A stretch of DNA of 64,000 nucleotides from Candidatus Oscillochloris fontis (GTDB lineage: Bacteria > Chloroflexota > Chloroflexia > Chloroflexales > Chloroflexaceae), in contig NZ_RYFD01000020.1 in NCBI RefSeq assembly GCF_004138135.1, positions 1-64,000 of the forward strand, given 5' to 3'. A program made the translations under genes and the position numbers. The notes under the pieces are model-generated. The model made no database searches and had not been told where the DNA came from. It worked only from the letters and a program-made list of their open reading frames with translations. Below are positions 61,653-64,000 of the stretch, in pieces (position 1 is the stretch's first letter; every line of letters starts with the position of its first letter).

Positions 61653-62279
61653 CTACGAACCGCTACGTACACCATTCAAAAAGAGATCTACCATCGTCTC
61701 CGCACCCAACATCGGGTTGGCAAAGTGGCCGACCGTCCCGATAGACCACTGGGCGAGGCGGGCTTGTTGGCCAAACTCGTGGAACGAGTCGCTCATCCCC
61801 AGGAACATCGCACTCAGGATTCCGGCGGGGTAACGCGCCAGAACACCCGTCGCGAGGCCATCGGTCATCACTGCCTCGATGGGGGCGAAGAGATGGGTAT
61901 AGAAGGCGCGCACTAAGAGATCGCGGTTGGCCGGGCCGACATGCTCGAACATCTCGTGGCGCATCAGGCGCATGTCGGCGTTGCGCTCGGCCAGCAGAAC
62001 TCGCGCTAGTGCCGTGAGCCGCTCAGCCGTTGAGGTACCCTGCGTCGCATCCTGCAACTGCCCCCCCATCATCACCATCAGGTGCAACCCCATCTGCACA
62101 AATAGCTCTTCCTTGTCGCTAAAGTAGTAGTAGAGGGTCGGCTTGGTAATCTCCGCCGCTTTGATCACATCGCTGATCGAGACGGCGGTGTAGCCGCGTT
62201 TCATAAAGAGCGGCATCGCCGCCTCAATGATCTTGACCGCCGTGGGGGCATTGATGGGTTGGAGCAGTTGTTCGTGCAT
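61653..62279 (-). CDS. TetR-family regulator of the exporter operon
   Basis: A 208-residue TetR-type repressor. The N-terminal helix-turn-helix (about 15-60) contains YTAVSISDVIKAAEITKPTL and YYYFSDKEELF, the classic signature. The C-terminal ligand domain is variable. It begins at ATG 62279 and is preceded by two promoters, each with a matching TTACC-N4-GGTAA palindrome, so it most likely represses itself and the downstream adaptor, ATPase and permease genes. The inducing compound is unknown. Confidence 0.94.
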   Translation of the reverse strand: MHEQLLQPINAPTAVKIIEAAMPLFMKRGYTAVSISDVIKAAEITKPTLYYYFSDKEELFVQMGLHLMVMMGGQLQDATQGTSTAERLTALARVLLAERNADMRLMRHEMFEHVGPANRDLLVRAFYTHLFAPIEAVMTDGLATGVLARYPAGILSAMFLGMSDSFHEFGQQARLAQWSIGTVGHFANPMLGAETMVDLFLNGVRSGS

Positions 62280-62300
62280 AGGGTTGTGTCTCACGTAACT

Positions 62301-62314
62301 TTACCGAACGGTAA
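62301..62314 (-). promoter_or_regulatory. Operator O1, TTACC-N4-GGTAA
   Basis: TTACCGAACGGTAA overlaps the expected start point of promoter P1, five bases downstream of its -10. It shares its arms with O2. Confidence 0.8.
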
Positions 62315-62319
62315 GAAAG

Positions 62320-62348
62320 ATTATAGTCTTGTGCAAAGCTCTTGTCAA
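62320..62348 (-). promoter_or_regulatory. Promoter P1 of the tetR operon
   Basis: On the minus strand, perfect TTGACA (62348-62343) and perfect TATAAT (62325-62320) are separated by 17 bases: a full-consensus sigma-70-type promoter. Confidence 0.88.
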
Positions 62349-62354
62349 GATGTT

Positions 62355-62370
62355 CTTACCAACTGGTAAG
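62355..62370 (-). promoter_or_regulatory. Operator O2, TTACC-N4-GGTAA
   Basis: CTTACCAACTGGTAAG is 4 bases downstream of the -10 of promoter P2 and 6 bases upstream of the -35 of P1, so one bound dimer could affect both. Confidence 0.8.
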
Positions 62371-62374
62371 GGTG

Positions 62375-62403
62375 AGTATAGCGTATTGAACATGTTTTGT
62401 CAA
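62375..62403 (-). promoter_or_regulatory. Promoter P2 of the tetR operon
   Basis: On the minus strand, perfect TTGACA (62403-62398) and TATACT (62380-62375) are separated by 17 bases. It lies 55 bases upstream of P1. Confidence 0.8.
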
Positions 62404-62430
62404 TACTTTGCAAAGATATTCTGGGCATAA

Positions 62431-62494
62431 TAAAAAGGAGAGAGGCACGTAGTAGAGACGCAATATCTTGCGTCTCTACTACGTGCCTCTCTCC
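62431..62494 (-). terminator. 27-bp-stem terminator of the DUF58 gene (TAGAGACGCAA family)
   Basis: Perfect 27-base arms (62437-62463, 62468-62494) with loop TATC, followed on the minus strand by TTTTTA. It contains the TAGAGACGCAA core and begins at the DUF58 stop codon. This is the clearest evidence that the repeat family can serve as an intrinsic terminator. Confidence 0.88.
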
Positions 62495-63804
62495 TACAAC
62501 CGCCCTTGGGCCTTTAGGCGCAGGTAGGTATTGACCACCGAGATGGTCAACTTGTCGGCGGGGACATCAATCGGGATCACACCGCTACGGGTGAGGGTGT
62601 CGAGGATGGTCTGGCGCTCATCGCGCAGGTCTTCTGCTACTGCCCGCGTGTAGGCGGCGTGGCTGTCGGGGGTGGGCATGCCCAGGGCCGCATGCACGTT
62701 GGGGTCGCTGATCGTCACACATACCGGCAGGTGGCGTCGGCCCAGCCGCGCCATATGCGCGATCAGTGGGCGTGCCGCATCGGGCGTGGCGAGGTCGGTG
62801 AAGAGTACCACCAGCGAGCGCCGCCGGATCTTGCGCTCCAGGTAGGCCAGCGCACTGCTGTGGTCGGCCTCCACCGCCTCGGCCTGCACGTTGTAGAGCG
62901 CCTCGATCATGCGCTGGAACTGGGTTCGCCCGCGTTGTGGGGCCAGGAAGCTTCCCACCTGATCTGCGAAGGTCAGCATCCCGACCTGATCGCCCTTCAG
63001 GCTGGCGACATAACTCAGTAGGAGCGCCGTGTTGATGACATAATCGAGCTTGGCGATCTCGCCAATCGTCGGCGCCATCAGCCGCCCGGTGTCAATCAGA
63101 CAGACCACATGCTGGCTGCGCTCAGTCTCAAATTCGGCGGCAATCGGGCTACCGCGCCGCGCCGTCGCCTTCCAGTTGATGTGCCGAAACTCGTCATCGG
63201 GGGTGTATTCGCGCAGCCGTTCAAACTGGCCGCCCTGCCCATACACCCGCGCCGGGCGCAAGCCCTGCTCGTACAACAACCCCTTGCGCGCCAGCAGGTC
63301 ATACTTACGCAACTCCAACACATTCGGGTAGACCTGCACCGCCGCACTGGCCGCGAAGCGCACTTGGCGCTGGAGCATCCCCAGGAGGCTCTGGTAGCGC
63401 AGCACCACATCCCCAAATTGGTAGTCACCCCGCTTGAGCGGGCGCACATGGTAGCGCGCCTCATATAGATCGAGTGGCGGCAATACCCCACTGAGAAACT
63501 GTGCATCACTGGGGAAACTATCTGGGTACTCATCACGCAGGCGGAAGGTCAAGGGGCGCGGGCTGGCGTTGGTGATCAGCAGCGTCACCAAATTTTCGGC
63601 TCCCAGCGAAAGCTTCTGGTCGTTGATCCGTTCGACCGTGATCACACCTGGTTTCGGGGTGATGACCAGATCACTTATCACCATTCCCGCTACCAGTAAC
63701 ACATAGAAGCCCGCCAACCAGATCAACGGCGGCATCAAGGCTGCTCCCCCAATCAGGGGCACGGCGAGCAGGAGTAGGATGAGGAGACGCGGTGTTGGCA
63801 GCAT
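62494..63804 (-). CDS. DUF58 domain membrane protein
   Basis: A 436-residue protein with two N-terminal membrane helices (about 6-24 and 26-46) and a DUF58 region. The hallmark GQFERLREYTPDDEFRHINW followed by KATAR is present. The von Willebrand-like segment after it reads CLIDTGRLM where metal-binding members have DxSxS, so the MIDAS metal site is incomplete. DUF58 proteins usually sit beside a MoxR ATPase, which would lie just outside the window. The ATG at 63804 is 7 bases after a TATACT, pointing to a leaderless message; an upstream in-frame ATG would lie within the promoter. Confidence 0.88.
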   Translation of the reverse strand: MLPTPRLLILLLLAVPLIGGAALMPPLIWLAGFYVLLVAGMVISDLVITPKPGVITVERINDQKLSLGAENLVTLLITNASPRPLTFRLRDEYPDSFPSDAQFLSGVLPPLDLYEARYHVRPLKRGDYQFGDVVLRYQSLLGMLQRQVRFAASAAVQVYPNVLELRKYDLLARKGLLYEQGLRPARVYGQGGQFERLREYTPDDEFRHINWKATARRGSPIAAEFETERSQHVVCLIDTGRLMAPTIGEIAKLDYVINTALLLSYVASLKGDQVGMLTFADQVGSFLAPQRGRTQFQRMIEALYNVQAEAVEADHSSALAYLERKIRRRSLVVLFTDLATPDAARPLIAHMARLGRRHLPVCVTISDPNVHAALGMPTPDSHAAYTRAVAEDLRDERQTILDTLTRSGVIPIDVPADKLTISVVNTYLRLKAQGRL

Positions 63805-63811
63805 GGTGTAT

Positions 63812-63817
63812 AGTATA
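63812..63817 (-). promoter_or_regulatory. -10 element of a leaderless promoter
   Basis: TATACT on the minus strand (63817-63812) is 7 bases upstream of the ATG at 63804, so the transcript should begin at the start codon. Confidence 0.5.
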
Positions 63818-63841
63818 CCCGACACCAGCATTCTTTTCATT

Positions 63842-63966
63842 GTGACTATTCACACTTGGGGTAGAAAGCCTTAGGCGCACGCGAAGGCGCGAAGGTTTTG
63901 TATAGGCTTTGCGCCTTCGCGTCTTTGCGTCAAAACCGAAATGCTAGGAGAAGTGTGAACAGTTAC
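63842..63966. mobile_element. MITE copy C with IS66-like ends, inverted orientation
   Basis: A 125-bp element, inverted relative to copies A and B, with ends GTGACTATTCACACTT and AAGTGTGAACAGTTAC. It is flanked by TTTTCATT (63834-63841) and TTTTCATC (63967-63974), 7 of 8 identical. Confidence 0.88.
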
Positions 63967-64000
63967 TTTTCATCCTGGGGGAGACCTTGAAGACCCAACA

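Noticed and set aside
63967-64000. Start of a moxR-like gene at the window edge
   Set aside because: DUF58 genes often have a MoxR partner, but only 34 bases remain and no coding signal can be judged.

Overview
The window reads as chromosome of a Chloroflexota bacterium, most likely class Chloroflexia near the filamentous anoxygenic phototrophs (Chloroflexus, Oscillochloris, Roseiflexus). This is inferred from gene content and style, not from a database match. Pointers are a mevalonate-type decarboxylase resembling the phosphomevalonate decarboxylase known from Roseiflexus, a split methylmalonyl-CoA mutase B12 subunit with MeaB, coenzyme F420 genes, many lipoproteins and Pro/Thr-rich surface proteins, and dense families of intergenic palindromes. 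No photosynthesis gene is certain. The genes are GC-rich and mostly monocistronic or in short operons of 2-4 genes.

Layout. 1-320: the 3' end of a 16S rRNA gene with its own terminator and no 23S gene after it. 323-3039: a membrane protein, a glycosyltransferase and a PIN-type toxin-antitoxin pair. 3171-7984: a single-polypeptide Type IIG restriction-modification enzyme, an orphan AbrB-like antitoxin and a DUF4258/YgiT-like pair. 8103-14450: a MITE, YchF, a mevalonate-pathway decarboxylase, GuaB with a structured leader, a FolD lacking its catalytic lysine, and a UbiA prenyltransferase. 14449-20863: tRNA-Thr(CGT), a second glycosyltransferase and a MacAB-like exporter. 20903-28536: a GH57-like protein without its nucleophile, a Ser/Thr kinase, MeaB with a B12 subunit, an acyltransferase, SH3b and SCP2 proteins, and Fmt. 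28577-36715: a second MITE copy, a short-chain-length zinc dehydrogenase-like protein, a REC-GGDEF regulator, a large TPR protein, a Nudix hydrolase and DprA. 36990-43785: two flavoproteins, ProC with a nuclease-like partner, a DUF5995 protein, the F420 pair CofE plus nitroreductase, and MtnP. 43960-49753: secreted beta-helix proteins, Pgk, a MazG-like enzyme and a nitronate monooxygenase-like protein. 49769-57476: an ion transporter, EF-P, an iron-sulfur protein, a BMP lipoprotein, an M24 peptidase and a UspA/CBS operon. 57731-62403: a TetR-controlled MacAB-like exporter. 62494-63966: a DUF58 protein and a third MITE copy.

How the genes work together. Two complete ABC exporters are present: adaptor, FtsX-type permease and ATPase. 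The second is headed by a TetR gene whose upstream region has two consensus promoters, each with its own TTACC-N4-GGTAA operator. CofE and the overlapping nitroreductase form a split version of actinobacterial FbiB and fit F420 synthesis; a luciferase-family flavoenzyme nearby could use that cofactor. MeaB and the B12 subunit support methylmalonyl-CoA mutase.

The most striking non-coding content is repeats: three MITE copies with 8-bp target duplications and IS66-like GTAA ends; a TAGAGACGCAA palindrome family that supplies stop codons to neighbouring genes and has grown into 11-unit and 5-unit arrays; a roughly 75-bp GGGGCGAAGCATCGC element; and a composite stem-loop family with a GGCGGC core. 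The guaB leader, with a consensus promoter, a terminator and an overlapping alternative stem, is the best candidate for an undescribed regulatory element.
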